Assembly (NCBI GenBank): GCA_008711295.1
Contig: VUYV01000010.1
Coordinates: 6,516,089-6,580,088, forward strand
DNA: 64,000 nt
Source of the DNA: Anarhynchus alexandrinus
Taxonomy: Eukaryota; Chordata; Aves; Charadriiformes; Charadriidae
Direction of reading: 5' to 3'
A program made the position numbers and the translations under genes. Every line of letters begins with the position of its first letter. Position 1 is the first letter of the stretch. The notes beneath the pieces were generated by a model, which worked only from the letters and a program-made list of their open reading frames with translations, was not told the origin of the DNA and did not search any database. This document shows positions 34,949 to 49,600 of this stretch, piece by piece.

Positions 34949-37711
34949 AGGCAATTAAAGCTGGAAAAAGGTTTATTTGTGAAATTGTGACTCAGTTCCT
35001 TCAGTAAGAAGTATTTGCATCAGCCAGAATTTGTTCAGTGGCTGAACAGAATAATTCCTGTAATTCAGGGCTAGTATTGAGAGCTCACATGCACACCAGC
35101 CAAAGGAAAAACACAGCGTTGTGTAATAAATCACTTGCATTAGGCAGTCAGCTTGTACTGTTCCTCTTAGCTTCATTTCAGTTTTAATCAATATTTGCTA
35201 GGATTTGTTCGGCTATACGGACAAATCCTGAGGCCTCTACTTGATTCCTATCAAAGTACGATGGTTATTAAAGAGAATGAGAAGTTTGCCTGAGTGGGAA
35301 CCATGTAATAAACTGAAGATTTTGAGATCCGAATTTATCACACTTCTTCACTGCTCTACAAACAGATTGACTTCCCCTTGCAACCCTTCTTGCAGAGAAG
35401 TTTGCTCATTTTGGAAGCTGGAGAAGTTCATTTTCAAGTAGGTTAAGCCAAAAGGTGCCAAAAATGCATTTTTCTCCTAGTCTATTATTGTATCTTACAC
35501 TGTAAGTGAGAAGTAGCTTCACCAAGGAATTGATTTCTTGCAAAAGAAACTGAAGCCATGGCTGGAAGATGATTTTCATAACAGATGCAGCCCTTCAGCA
35601 GGGATTCTCAGCTTCTTTCACTGCTGGATAGAAGCAGGTCTTGAGTTCAATCCTTCTACTTAAATATTTCATTAAGGGCAGGCATGTTTCCTGCTCCCCT
35701 CTTAGGGCTCCAACTTTCAATTTCTAACCTATTCAAAATCCACCTTCTTCTATTTTTAATTAAGCTTTTCTATTGTTTTCCATTTCACCTATCAACTCCC
35801 AGAAACATACAACAATACTGTAAACCCCAACAACTGATCTGAAGGTTATTTCAGATCCTCACGCTCAAGCCACAGTTACAGCTATGGGGGAAAAGCAAAA
35901 CTTAAACCCAAATCCTTCTTCTGGGTGGAAGTTTAGTTACAGCAGGGATCCTTTTTTACATTTCTCTAAGATCTGGAGACATCCATATAGGGTACTTGAC
36001 AGTATGTAACACTTAAAGAAAGATACCTCATTTCCATTCAACTGCTGCACTCTTATATATGTGTCATATATATGTAGAGCTCAGGAGGTCTTTTTGAACT
36101 TACCTCTCAGGCTGGATAGATGATATGGTTACTCTCCAGATTTGATTTGGTTTGATGGCCCACCTGAAAATTCAGGAGAAAAATATCTCAGTTCAAGACA
36201 AGGCAAAGTGTTTTGGATCTATTTTTTTTTTTCCAACAAAGTGAAAAGAGTTTCATCTTTTCAAGTCACTCCAAATTGAAAGGGAAGCCAAAACAAAACA
36301 CAAGCCAAAAAGAATACCCCAGCAATCTGCTACGTTGAGCTCCTCTAATTTTGTTCTTTTCACAGCCTCTTTTAAAGGTCTAGTCTTCACTCTGTTCTGG
36401 AATGGAGACAAATACTGGAACCTCCTCCCCACACCAGCCCCCAAAAGACTTTTTCACCTATCTCTACTTAAGATAATTTCACTGCAAAAAGTGGAAGAAA
36501 TAATTGCCCTCAATACACACACACACTTTACACACTCAATTGGCATTTTACTCCAGGCGTGAGATAAGTTTCAGGTATGGACCAGGGGACATATGTTACC
36601 ACTGCCTTGACTTCCCTCCTGTTAATTCACATCTTGAGAGAGCAGAAAAGTGTATTTCATGCTCTAGTCATTAGAATTCCATTTTGCTGGGGAAATAGTA
36701 CTGGGCCATCCTTTTCCCCAAGAGCTTTTTCTTTGGCGTCTGTCGTGCCTCATTACACCGAACAGCACACCTTACGCTAGAAAAATAGCAAGTCGAAGAA
36801 ACAGCCATAAAACTGGCAGTGTCACTGCAAGGATCCTAACTCTACACACTCACCAATATAGCACAAACATGATGTGAATAATGAGTTTCTTTTAGTTTTA
36901 CCCAGCCCTGCTCATTGTTACTGATATTTGCTTGGGTACTTTAGTTGCATTATCCATTACCTATTTGTTTAAAAAGTAGTGATGATGGAGAAAGATCCAG
37001 GCAGTGACCAGGGAGAGCCTCGGTTGTACACAGCCCAAAACAGAACCTTTGCTAGACAGTCGACCGTGAATGTGCAGCTACAGGGTTGGGAATTCTGCAT
37101 CAAGAAAATGCAACCATTTTGCTTTGTGGATTTTTGTTGAAAGGCTTTAATTTAGAAAAACAAAACTGATCCATGTATAAATTCAACTAAAATCCTACAT
37201 TTGATGCATGGGGCCACAGTCCCAGGCTGTTAGTTTATAGGACTTTAAAGCCTTGCTCTCATATAAGCTAACTTGAATGCAAATTTGTGCAAACCCATAA
37301 AAAATAGCTAGTTCTCAGACTTATGCATGGATAAAAATGCCTTCACAATATACTTCCCCATCCACAGTAGTAAAGAAGACACGCGCTCCGCAGGTATGAA
37401 CAGCGCTTCAACACTGGAGAGTGATCAAACACTCCTGTGATATGGAGGCAGCTTTGCTCAGTACAACAGGGTGCTCTGGTTTTCTGGAGCAGGAACATCA
37501 CAGCCAGGCACAGGGACTGTGGCCAGCACCCCGCACCTCCTGGAAGGAGAAGCCACAGCTCTTCCCACAGACTTGCACAGCCAGAGAAAAGCACTACACG
37601 AGTGGGCTTAGTAGAAACCCAGAGGAATGGAAAGGTTTTCTTTTTGTTTGGTTCTGGTTAAAAAGTAGCTCATAAATAGAAAGCCTCAAAATCCTTGAAC
37701 ATTGAAAGACA
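34949..37711. other. Unique non-coding stretch, no gene seen
   Basis: Contains a 9-bp inverted repeat (AGGATTTGT 35200-35208, ACAAATCCT 35221-35229), a (TA)-rich run near 36055 and an (AC)6 run at 36515-36526. Frames are at most 84 codons, unrecognised. Confidence 0.5.
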
Positions 37712-37712
37712 N
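37712..37712. other. Unresolved base (N)
   Basis: A single ambiguous base is recorded here; it is the only one I noticed in the window. Confidence 0.99.
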
Positions 37713-40700
37713 GCATAAAGCTGGTGAAATGAACATCTTCATCAGCATCATAAAAGTGATTAGCCAGGGAGGTCGGTACTCGCTGAGCATCTGCAAGGTC
37801 CCGGGAGCTTCTGTTCACCCAGTTGTTTGATCACCAGCATTTCCAGAGCGCCAGGCTCTATTCCAGGACGGTTCTCCCATGAGACGTGACTGAGTACTGG
37901 GGTCAGCTATGTGCAGCGCCTGTGTCCAGACCATCTGCAGGAATCCAGGAGGAACTCACTAAAACTTCATCGGCTAAACCACATCAAACCGGTCTTTTTA
38001 TTGTTATTTTTTTGGATGAAACTGTTTTCTTGGAAAATCTATGAGCACGTTTACCTTACCCCATGCTGTACCTGCCTCCTCCCTCCACCTCGGTTGCCTT
38101 TGATTTCAGGTTCTCTGCCTTTCTCCCTTAAAAACCTCTTGCCTGGGAACTGTCAAGTATCTGAAATCTGACCTGTCGGTGTGTCGTGTGTCCACCCCCC
38201 AGTCAATAATCACATTAGCACATCTGTGTGACAGAAATAATAGCTTTTGTCTCCCAAAGCTGCAGAGTCCTGTTGCCAGGCAACTCCATCCTGAGGCAAC
38301 AAAACAGAGAGGAACGGGTGTGTGGGAGGACCGAGCCCGAGTGCGAGAGCTGCTGCTTGTGCTGCTGGTAGCTATAATTGGGGGAAGGTTGGAATATACT
38401 GTTTCCACCAGAGATTTGGGATAACGGAGCCTGCCAGGCTGAGAAACTTTCAATTAGGTGGCTACAGACTGTGGCTGGTTCATCTTGTTTTGTTCTGATG
38501 TTACAGAAAAGCTTTGGGGATGCTGCAGAGAACTGAGCTGCAGATGGGGATGGCTGTATCAGAGATGCTAAGCCCACTGCAGCAGAAGGGTAAACACGGT
38601 CACCCTTTCCAAATGCATGCCAGAGCACAGCCTAAACATGCTGTGGTGGTCCACCTTCCCCAGGGGCCAGACTCTTTTCACTGCCCACCATCAGGGATTG
38701 CAGCAGCTCAGCTGCTCTGGCATTATTTGCGTACCATTTTGGTCACAGGCCTGACAGGCTCAGCATCATGTGGTTAGACAAGAGCATTTCACTCAATAAC
38801 CAAGACCTAACTTATCAAATACAGCCCTGTTCATTCCAGAGAGAGGAGTCCCTAAAATAAAGGTGGCTGTTGACATAGATGGAATAGGAATTTCATTCGT
38901 CTCTTCCCCAGCAAATGAGGAATGCTGCAGCATGAAAAAACTTGGAGAGTCAAGCTCTCAGATAAAGAGATTGCATCCTTAGGGACATCCAAGAAGACCC
39001 AACAATCCCCATTAAGAGAAAAATAAGGCTAGAACTACATTTATTTCCAGGTCTTTCTTCTGTTTCCATAAATATATTAGCCCACCCCAGGTCTTGCTAA
39101 ATAGCCTTGTGGGATGCAGCCAGAATGGACAACTAAAAAAAGAAAATAAAAGGTGCCCAAAAAAGCTATAAAAAGCAAAAATCAACCAAACTGTTTGCAC
39201 AAGGAAAAATAAAGCCAGAAGCAAACTTGAACACTGGAGATTGCCATTAGACAATATCCTGAGGAGAATTGGAAATATTGAATGCCAGAGTCCACTTTTG
39301 GTCATCTCTTATTTATACTACGTGCCCTTTCCAGTTTCCTTTCCTACGCTCCTTTATCAGAGCTAGGTGTGGACAAACACTGAGGCATATGTAGCTGCTG
39401 CAACCACTCAGACCTCCTGCCAGGAAAGGACTATACTGCCCACACTTACTTGGATTCAATGCATGAAATCCAGCCTCAGCCTGCTGAGAGCTTCTCTCAA
39501 CTCTACGGTCCTACAGGGCAATGGTCTTGTCCACAAAACGGATGCGCATACAGCATGTCTGGGTGCTGTACTGGCTCTGCCAGAAGGAAACCTAATATTT
39601 TCTACAGCTAGGATACAGCCCAGAACAGTGGCTTAGTCACCACCGGCACTTCTGACTGTTTATACAGACACTTTGTAAATCAAATTTCAGTCATGGGATA
39701 TATACAGCTATGCATGCATTCTGCGTGTAGGGTACATCTTGAAAAGCATCTCTTTGGTCTCAGCTTCACTAAGGGGAACTGGGAGTTTTCCAGTGGCCTA
39801 AATGACCTGAAATAAATAGCAATAGAGCTCCAAAATGTCATCATTGGATCCTCACTGCATCACGACAGCCAGGCACAAAGGAGTCCCTGTGCGTACAGAC
39901 ATTCATCAAACAAGGGCTGCAGGAAAAAAGTTGAGAGATTCCTTGAATAAATTATTTAGTGATTGTTATTCAGCCTCCTCCACTTACACGTAAGTCACTG
40001 TATCCAACTGGGTAAAGAACCATCTTCATAACCTGTCTTGTACTATAAAGCATCTTTGATACTTTCTACAGAGACATTTGTAGTGTATTTAGGATGGGAG
40101 AAGCACACAACCCCACATCAAGAAGCTTTTGCTTCCACATGAATATTTGTTCTGCTGCTGCTCAGTGGTTGCATTGTTGAATGTACCACGTTCTGGATCC
40201 TGGATATCTTACAAGCTGTCTCCTGCTCTAGAGTAGCATTTAAGTTTATTTCTTGTTCTAGACCCCACATACTAAAAGAGGGGTAACTGTGCTGGGCTCA
40301 GCCATAGCTGGAGAAACTCATCCTTGGATATTAAGCAAGTGCAAACAGCGTCACATTAGATTCACATTTTGGATAGCACAGTTGCAACTGGCCATAAATC
40401 TGACTACTTTTTCCTGTTGTCTTTCTTGTGAACTTTGGTTTATGGTCTGAAACATGGGTGAAAAAGGAGGTCTGAATACCTTTAAAGACACAACATTTTA
40501 AAGGGTAAAGAATAATTACATCCCATCTTATAACGGACAAACAAGCAGGGATTGTGTCCAAGCCTCCTAGGAGGTAAGACACACGCTTTTACCTTAAGAA
40601 AGCAGAGTTAGAGTATAGCTGATGGCACAGGTTACCTAGGCTTTGCTACCTGCTGGCAAAAGACAAATAAAGACCTGAGAAAGCTAAGTGAAAACTGGGG

Positions 40701-43700
40701 AGCATGTCAGGAAGCAGAGAGAGATAGCGCTTCTTGGACACAAAATCCTGGAGATGCAGAGACATCTTAACTTCCCAGTGCTTCAAAAGAAGTAGATGGA
40801 AAGGAATCCAAAGCTGCAGGTCAGGGTAACTACTCTGAAGACAATCTTTGAAACACTATAAAATCTTTCAAAAACGTTTAAGAGAACAACTGTTTGCTCT
40901 TTCATCAGCTTGGGAAAAAAAAATACAGGCACTCACAGAGCAGAGATGTGCAGTCAGTTGAAATCACATGCCTCTAGGTCTCATTATAATAGTGCTGTAG
41001 TTATTTGTTAGCATGAAATGCCTCTCCACTGCAATGGGGGGCTTTACTGCAGTACCTAATTTAATCTTTCAATGAATATATTCCCTTGAATACAGTGTAT
41101 TTTGTTTGACAGTTCTTAAATGCTTGGATGAATCTAAACATTGAAGAACTGGAGTACACACATTATTTTTCTGCAGATTCATTTAGCAATGCAAGCTAAC
41201 AGCCAGATTATTAATAATGAGCTAAATAAGATACTTTTCCAAGGGTCAATGGGCATTTGAAGTCTAAAAAAGAAAATACGGTATTTGCTACTCAGCTTCC
41301 CTCTGGGATAGTATTCGAAAAGTCCCCAGATATCCCTTTAGGAAAGGCTACTTTTTCCTCATAGTTATACTTACATTGGGGAAGCTAATTGCAAGGCAGA
41401 AATACAAAAGTGATGCTGCTAACTTTCCTAGCGCATGTTTTGCAAAGGCACAGGGCTATTGTTACGCCAGAATTTTGGCTGATAAGATGGCAAAAGCTTC
41501 CCAATCTCTTGGCTGCATGCCTTTAAGAACAACAGCAGCTCTGCAGTATCCTACAGATGCAACAATTGGCGACCAGCTCATCCAGATGTACTTAAATTAG
41601 CTTTACAGATTAGCTTTATAGCTCAGCTACTAGTGACCGCCTGGCTGTAGAAGCAAATCCCTCTTTAAGAAAAAAAGAATATATTGTTGTCTTATGGCTC
41701 AACTTTTCCTGTTGGCTGAAGTTATCCTTTCTATTCCAATAGAAATGGAAATATTGCAATAGAAATATTCCATCAGAGCTCTGCTGTGAATTGAAGCCTA
41801 CAGTACTACGTCCCAGACAGAAAAAAGATGGTTACTCTCCCTGAACCCTTCTATTCAGGGAAAAAAAAAAGTAAAGAAAGGATGCAACTGTTTATCTGTC
41901 ATTGCATCAGTTAATATAGGTGGAAAATAAAGGACAAGATGCTGAATTCACAAACCTCTCCGCAAGATCAAAGCACACTTCAAGATAAGGACAGGAGCAA
42001 TTGCTCTGAGTAATTCAGTTGTGTTTGATGCCTGCAGAATCTGAGCGAGAGGGATAGCTCATACGCACATGGCCGGGGCAGCATGGGGGTCTCAGGGGTG
42101 CAGACAGGTAGTACCCCTTCAATATGGAAAGGTGACAACAGGAGCCAGAGAGTGGAAGAAAATGTTTCATACAACTAACAATTGCATCCAACTGGGAATC
42201 TACAACTACTGATATCCAGAGAGCTCCAAATCTTAGAAGAGAGCCAACGAACACAGTAGCTCACCAGATCTGCTGCTGGTCCAAAAAGCCAGGTAGAGCT
42301 GGTCTGTCACACGGAGAGCCCAGGCCTGCCCAGACCTCACACACCCGGGTGGCAATGCCAGCAGTGTCTGGGTTTCCAGGACATTTTTATTTTCTTTCCA
42401 CCTAGAAATTTCCTCCAGTCAGAATGAGGGGATTTTTTTTACATTTGTGCAGTAGCTCAGACACAGAAGAGGGACATCAGAAATCCCTGGGCGGGCCAGC
42501 TGCGTGTGCTGTGTGGGAAACGGGCAGCAAGCCTGAAACCTCCTGCTCTTGTTGGGTTTCGGGCACATGGAGAGATCAGCTGCACGGCACGCCTGTTGTA
42601 GGAGAGCTTTCCGTGAGATCCACTGCACACGAGCAGCTCCACACATGAGGACACGAATCAAGCAAACACATCTCTGTTCCTACCAAAACCTTTGCACTCT
42701 TCCAGGTTAAAGGCCCAGTTAATCTCCTAACTCCAGAATTAGGAAATTCCCCCCTCTCCCCGTAGAGTCCAATACACACCTATGCAGAGCTCCCTTCACC
42801 TCTGCCTCTCCCAGGCTGATACTCCTTCACACCCACGCGGTTCACATGCAGATTCTTCTCCAAAGAGCATCCTTTGTTAGGTAGCAAAGCTTTTCTTACT
42901 GCCCCCCCTCCTTTTATTTGGTAGCCTTGTCAGGAGCATTTGCACCTGTCCTCTCACACTCAGCTGCTCTCTATTTGTGCTGAAGATTTCTCCTTTTCAG
43001 TACAGGACACGAAAATCAGAGGGTTTCATTCAGTATTGGCTGGGAGAAAAAAAATCCTGTCTAAAACAAAGCTGCTAGCAAAGCAGAGAGCAAAAGAGAG
43101 AGAGGGAGAGATAGTGTGCCTGCAGGGAAAGTAGCTTAAGGAGAAGTGTAGGAGGAATACTGATTCTAGACTTGCAGCAGGTCTATTTTTCATAAAGATA
43201 ATAATAAAGAATAATATGGTGTAATTAAGGCACAAAATCACACTAAATTGCTGAGTGCTTGTCTGCAGCTTTCACTAAGAGGGAAAGAAACAAGGGGGCT
43301 GAGCGGCTCCTCCTGGGGTTAGCACTGAGACACGTTTTCCCAAACTCACCTCAAGGATCTCACTGCTGAAAGTTAGAAACGTGTATTGGAATGTCAGGAC
43401 CGTTTTTTTTTCCCCCATTATAAATTCCCCTGAGCCAAGTGTGAGAAAGGTGGCGTGGGTGTACTGACCACCACAACACCCCAAAGACATACCTATTCTG
43501 GTCCTGAAAACCAAGGATGCGCAATCTGCATTGCTTCCAGAGGCAGACCTGAACACTGAAAACTCTCATCTCTGCACCATGCCTTCATCCTAAAATATCT
43601 TCTTGTCTTCTGCACTCAGCCTGCGATGGGGAGACCCTTTGCCTTCCCATTGCTATGGGCTCTGCTCCTTGCACTCTTCCAGAAGCAGACGCACAATGCT

Positions 43701-45169
43701 GTAAATGCCTTCTGCAGCCAGCATGACACAAGAGCAAATTCCCATGTTTAGAGAGAGAAGGATCCAGTTCCTACCACCTTCTTACACTGAGATGGGAAGG
43801 GAACTATTTCTGATTCAGAGCGGTTGGTATTGGGTTGAGTAGCTTTCCAGAGAGACGTGCTCTGATCTCATTCAGGTACTGAACAACCCATTGCCACCAA
43901 ATTGGATTTATCCCTCACTGTTTCCTATCCTCTGCCGAAAATTACTTTTGCTTTAATTTTCTACACAGTTTTCTTAAATAAGGACATCAGTCTCCCTGAA
44001 AGAAAATCTTTGATTCAAAGTTCACAGTGTCGGTTTCTGGCACATGTATACCTGTAGTTCTGCTCAAAAGAAAGTGATTGTTTTCAGTGTCCTTTAACAC
44101 ACACTGTATCAAAAAAAAAGGATGTTTTTCTCACAGTCTAAGAAACTATCTAGCTGAAGACATTACTGGGGAATCCCTTGCCTACGGATGTGGCTGTAAA
44201 CCTCATTCAACTTTAGGTGGTGATTTTCCCGAGATTTTAATAATTGAGGTTTTATGCTACAAAATCACTGCAAAGCACTTACAAGTGCAATTCGCAACTG
44301 AAGAGGGAATTTGAGTTGGAGCTAGAGCAGTGGAAGCTGGAAAACCTGCAGGTGAGGGATGCAGGCAAAACCCAGCAGCAAAAACTCTCAGACTAAGCCT
44401 GATATGTTGGAAGGAAAGAGACTGCCCTGGTCAGCAGCCCTGGAGCAAAGAGCCCTTGTTTTAAACAGGAGAAAATAGGCTTTACTGTGAGATTTCCCCC
44501 TCCGGTCTGCTCTCGCAGTCCAGCCACACCAGCATTTGAAGGACTGAACCACACTTCATCCCTGGATAATCCCTTTTTCCTGGCCTTGGACTGAAGGGTA
44601 CGGATGGTGATAGAGGCATGTGTTACCACACTTGGATGTGTTCCTCCTTAAGTGGGAAGCTCTGCATTGTCTAGAGTTACCAGCTCCCTGGGATGTTCTG
44701 GCATTCCCACACATAGTCCTGCAGTACATCAAAAGGACAGTAATAAATCAGGTTTTAGCATCCAAACACCTTATTATCTTCCACTTGCCCTGAAATCACG
44801 GTACCGGCAGGCCAATATAGACAATGCAAGTCATGAGGTTCAGAGATAAATGAAAAGGTGTATGCGTAAAATGAGTTTGAAAGATTTTCGTCATTCTGTG
44901 TCATCCAGCTAACCATCTGTCAAGATGCTTGTGCTGCTTTGCCGCTGGGATCCGGTCCACAACCAAGAGCTTCACCTTGAATACAGCTTTCACTGGGGAG
45001 GATGATGCTTTGTGTCTACCCTATTGTTATACGCCCAAACTCTCTATGGTGATTATATCACCTTCCAGCGTTCTGCCCAAGGGTTTCTTGTGAGTCACCT
45101 TGTAATCAGGGGTCGCGTTTTAACACTCCCTCCGCAGGACTGCTGACTGCCTCTGTCTACTTAATAACA
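37713..45169. other. Unique non-coding stretch, no gene seen
   Basis: Frames of up to 137 codons (38215-38628 minus) have overlapping open frames on both strands and are unrecognised. Purine-rich runs lie near 43090. No transposon or exon was identified in about 7.5 kb. Confidence 0.5.
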
Positions 45170-45207
45170 GTGACGCTCTTTGAACATAGTGATGCTCTTT
45201 GAACATG
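45170..45207. repeat. 19-bp tandem duplication, two copies
   Basis: GTGACGCTCTTTGAACATA (45170-45188) is followed directly by GTGATGCTCTTTGAACATG (45189-45207), 17 of 19 identical. A recent local duplication. Confidence 0.9.
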
Positions 45208-45739
45208 ACTCGGCAGAATTATCTGCTATCCAGAACATCCTAATGACTGTTTCAGTCGTTAATGGTAAGCACACATTAACCCATTGTGAAGTAAATGCAC
45301 TTTTGCAGCTGGGGGAGCAATATTTTAACCTCAGTGCATTGACTTTTAATAGCAGAAAACTATAATTCATGTAAGAGAGCAATGATTCATGAAGCAAGTT
45401 CAGAAAGAGGAAAAATGTATGCTATTCATTACTAGGTTTTGATTGTGATGAGATAGAACAATTTAGAGGTAGGTGTCTTTGGGACAAAAAGTGCTCTAAC
45501 TATGGCTTTGAGAGATGTTGTGATGAAAGTTCATGTTGTCGGTAGTCTAAAAAAGCTGAAGAGGTTCTAAGAACTTCAAATGGTCATTACTAACAAATCT
45601 CACAGAAGTAAGTAAATAAGTACTATTTAATGACATTTATATAGAGAAGAAAGTGAAAAGTAATGGAATATTTGTTCTCAATGATGGCCTGTTGAAGCTT
45701 GCATTCATGCTTCCAGGAATCCACACAAAAGCACCAGAT
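45208..45739. other. Unique AT-rich non-coding stretch, no gene seen
   Basis: No open frame over 65 codons is centred here and no repeat family was recognised. Confidence 0.5.
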
Positions 45740-45756
45740 AAAAAAAAAAAAAAAAA
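45740..45756. repeat. A17 homopolymer
   Basis: Seventeen A residues preceded by AGAT. No upstream retrogene is evident, so it is treated as simple repeat. Confidence 0.95.
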
Positions 45757-46319
45757 GTATGAAAGGTTTCTGGTTTAAATAAATTGTTTGGTAATGACAT
45801 CTTTCTTACCAGGCAGTTTGTTGCTGAAACTAAATTGTGGGCTATGTTTTGAGGCACTTTCAGACTTGATGGCATTCCCTGGTCCTAAAATCTGTAAATA
45901 AAAACTGTTAAGATATATCTCCATGTCTTCAGATCTTAACAAGAGTTGCACGTTCATCGATTGCTGAATTTGAAAGTTTTAGAAGGTCCCCCTCAGCCTC
46001 AAATCTGTCATGTGTATGGATCTGTGCTGCAAGAAACCCTGCCCAGGGGTATTTGTAGAAAACAATCTTTCATTGTCACTTTGCAGATGATGAATGAAAG
46101 AAAAGAGAGATTAAGTGCATTCTAGTGAGAGCAAATCTTCTGCAGAGCCAGCACTGAACTTGCGGTATTTGATTCCCTTTTCAGTACCTGAGCCATGAGC
46201 TCATCCTGCTCCTGTACTGACATTCATGAAATAACCATAAATGGGACCATGACAAACCTGCAAAGTTTTCATGCTTTGAAGATCGCCTGGAGGTGAATGC
46301 AATGGCCTCACTTCCGTAC
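45757..46319. other. Unique non-coding stretch, no gene seen
   Basis: One unrecognised 60-codon minus frame. No repeats. Confidence 0.5.
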
Positions 46320-46620
46320 CCCCTCCTTCTTGTCCATTTTGGCAAGTGCGTAAGTATTAATCAATTAATCATTTCTGAAGTTTAATCAAGGGCTGAAGTT
46401 GTAATCAATTGACAACCCAATGCAACACAAGGATGTTTGCCTGGCTGCATGCCTGCCCCTCTGAGCTTAATTAGCAATTATCTCTGCTGAGTGACCCCTT
46501 GATCCTGCACAGTTTAGCTGAAAGAAATGTATCCAAGTGGTAATTTCACCTTTTGCCTCCATCATTTGGTATTATTCTAACTGTTTATTAAATTCCCAGC
46601 CTCTCCAGAGCTTGCACAAT
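46320..46620. promoter_or_regulatory. Candidate homeodomain-rich enhancer block
   Basis: Within about 300 bp lie ATTAATCAATTAATCATT, GTTTAATCAAGG, TAATCAATTGAC, CTTAATTAGCAATTA and CCTTGATCC. The repeated TAATCA/ATCAATTA words fit homeodomain, PBX/HOX and HNF1-like sites, mixed with non-AT sequence, rather than simple AT repeat. This composition resembles conserved non-coding elements of vertebrate gene deserts. Conservation was not tested. Confidence 0.35.
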
Positions 46621-49600
46621 GGGAAAATCTTTAGTTAAACCTGCAATTACTGTAATGAGAAGATATAATGAAGTTATCATTAAAGAAGAGGAAATATTTC
46701 CTTATTTTCCACTCCCCCCCCTTACTTATAACCATTTTTTTCTCCTTCCCCTATTAGAATTGGCATTTCTAGTAGAACCCAACAGGAAGAATCTGTGGTA
46801 AAATTAGTTGCAGAAAGAACCATAGGGAAGGAATCTGATGTCAGTCTGTCAGGACTGGAGGATTCCTGGAACAACCCAATTCCTCATAGTTTTGCAAAGG
46901 TAAATCTCAAATTCTCTACCTTGCCGCCATGTTATCAAGATGATGACATTCTCAGTGGAAGGCAGGGGGCACAGCTGTAAAATGTGTTGTTCTAGGATAT
47001 TTAACTATTGCATAGTTATTTCATTAAAAGTCCTGTTTTCCCAGCTCTCTCTGAAGTACCTCTGTAGGCAGAAAATAGATTGTCAAAAGTGGGAAGTGAA
47101 TCACTGGAAGATCAGCCTTAATTTGAGATGGATAATCTAGAAACAGCAAGAAAACACTGGACATTTTCTAAAATGTGGAGAACACGTTTTAGCATTAGAT
47201 AAGGGCTCTCATACTCGTGGAAGTAGTTGCAAAGGCTAATATAAACATAGCAAAAGAAATAAAAAAACCCCATTGTTCCCAAAACATTGGTAGAATCTGT
47301 TGGAGACCTCGCCCTACAGCAGATGCTGAGTACTCTTCACAAACATTGGCATCAGCTAAAGAGGTTTAGCAACGTCTACACTTACATCTTTGCAAATTCA
47401 GACTACTTCTATGATGAACAAAAAATCCAGCTTTAATAGTTACATGCACAGATAGTTCAATAACTGATGAGCCGATCCCAAAGGTCCTGCCAAAGGGACT
47501 CAGCTGACAGTCTCAGCGAGATATTAGCCTGTCTAGGATCTCGATCACTCCATTGTAGCTGAACTGGTGCTGTGGAAAATATGTACAAGGTAGCAAAGCC
47601 ATCTTCCAACGTGTTTCATCTCCGTTTCTAAAAGTTGATTGCAAAGACAATCTCCCCAGGGTCACAGATTTGACCTTCTCCTCCCTCTCTGTTCCAAGGA
47701 GTGGAAGCAGAGGCCAAGATTGTTTATGCATATAGGGCAACATGAGGACACAGCATCATCGGAGGGATTTGAAGATAAATAGCAGTAATACCACAGCTGT
47801 ATAAAACTGTCATAAGCAATATTCCCATTGGACAAGTGGATAAAATACTGACTTTACACACAGCAATATTCTTGGGAGAAGGCCCCTAAATTATTCCTTG
47901 GGGTATCCTGCTGTTACAGAGGCATGATGGATGTCCATGCATTAATGGTGCCTTCTCAAGCCATCAGAAATGTTGACACAGATGAAGCATTTTGATTAAG
48001 TGCTCCAGTTCAGCTTTATATATTAAAAACTGTATTGGACAGAGAAGCAGAACTCTCACCTTTGCTCCATCTTTATTTGTATTCTCACAATGGAACAAAA
48101 ATAGAATAAAACAACTGGAAAGACAAGACTGATCTCAACAGTGTCATGCTCACTGGAGGCAGGGCCTTCTTTTGGTGGCTGTAGATCCTCCGAATTCTCG
48201 GTGTTTGCATCTATTTAAGTAACTGTCTGTTGATGCACTCTTGAGGTCTAAAATCACTCCACCCACAATAGAAAGTGTGTTTGTGCAGCACTTGGCACAG
48301 TAGGTGCTGGTTCACGAGTAGGTCTCCTACGTGAATAGATACTTGTGTAAGGCTCCTACTGAACAGATGAAGATGATTCCTCTTTTCTTTTCCCTACCCT
48401 TATTGTGCGACATCCCAGGAGAAAAGTCTGCTAATTAGGAGCGCCAGTTGTTGATTCTTCATTCGCTTCAGAAATTACTGAAGCTGTAATGAAGAGCTTA
48501 TGAGGGACAGTTGATTTGCACAGTTTTGGGAACTGAACCACGGAACATTACACAGGTCAGAGCATCGATATTTGCTAATATCTGTTGTTTTTGACAGGAC
48601 TGTTGTGCCAGGTTTGTAGAGGGCATTTGCTGCTAGTAATGATTTAACAAGAGCAGAGGAAATGTCCCAACACAGCACAAATTAATATGGAGGGCAATAG
48701 CTGTAATGAGGCTGTAAAACAAAACCCAACACCCTCAAGCAGGGCTGTGTTTTCTGACTTCCCATTTTCAGGGATCTGATTGTACTTCGTTTTGATAGCA
48801 CTTGAATTAAGGAAAATGATGGGACATCAGGGCTGCAGGAATTTTGGAAGCAGATGTTCTCCACTGTCTTCATCTGGAGAAGGACAAGGATGATGTAAAT
48901 GCTGGATATTGTAATCACGCCTTTTTTAATGGAAATAATAACAACATATATTACATGCATGTAAGATCAATACATATTACAGTAATTAAAAATGGATATA
49001 TAAAAAGGAAAGACTAAGGACTTCTTTGGTAAAATAAATGTCATTGGCTCTGTTCCCCTGATCATAAACTATATGGTAAAGACAAATCTCAAATTCAGTG
49101 AGTCTATGAAAGTTCGCTGAATGTATTTCTATAAAAATACCAAAGAATTTGGGTTTTCATCAAGCAACGGACTAGATGTTGGACTGAAATTCAGCACCTG
49201 AGTACCACTGATACAAAGGCAGCTGACTGGTCCATTTAATAAGCCAGAAGAGCCAAATCTGACTATAGGTCCCAATTCATAATAGACATCATGAGGAGTA
49301 AAAACTGACTGAAAAACAGTGTCCTTGTTGTAGCCTAAGGATAGGATTTTAATGACTTGTGGATGTGTTTGCGCTCACGGATGAAGAAAGGGGAGGATGA
49401 AGGGGGATGATGGGAGATGCAAACCCTCATCCACCGCAAGCTGCATTGACAGTTACTCTGTAGTGTGAGTTGCGTGAGTTGTTCAGCCTCTTGGGCTCCT
49501 GTCTGTATTGCCTGACCCCAGTCCCATTTCACTCCAAGGCTATCACAGCTGAAAGCAGGTGCCACTTCTCCTCTTTGAGTTCTGCCTTTACAATGGTTGT

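Noticed and set aside
34925..34955. T18 followed by AG as a splice acceptor
   Set aside because: Formally resembles a polypyrimidine tract plus AG, but no coding frame or donor partner is recognisable; more simply a homopolymer.
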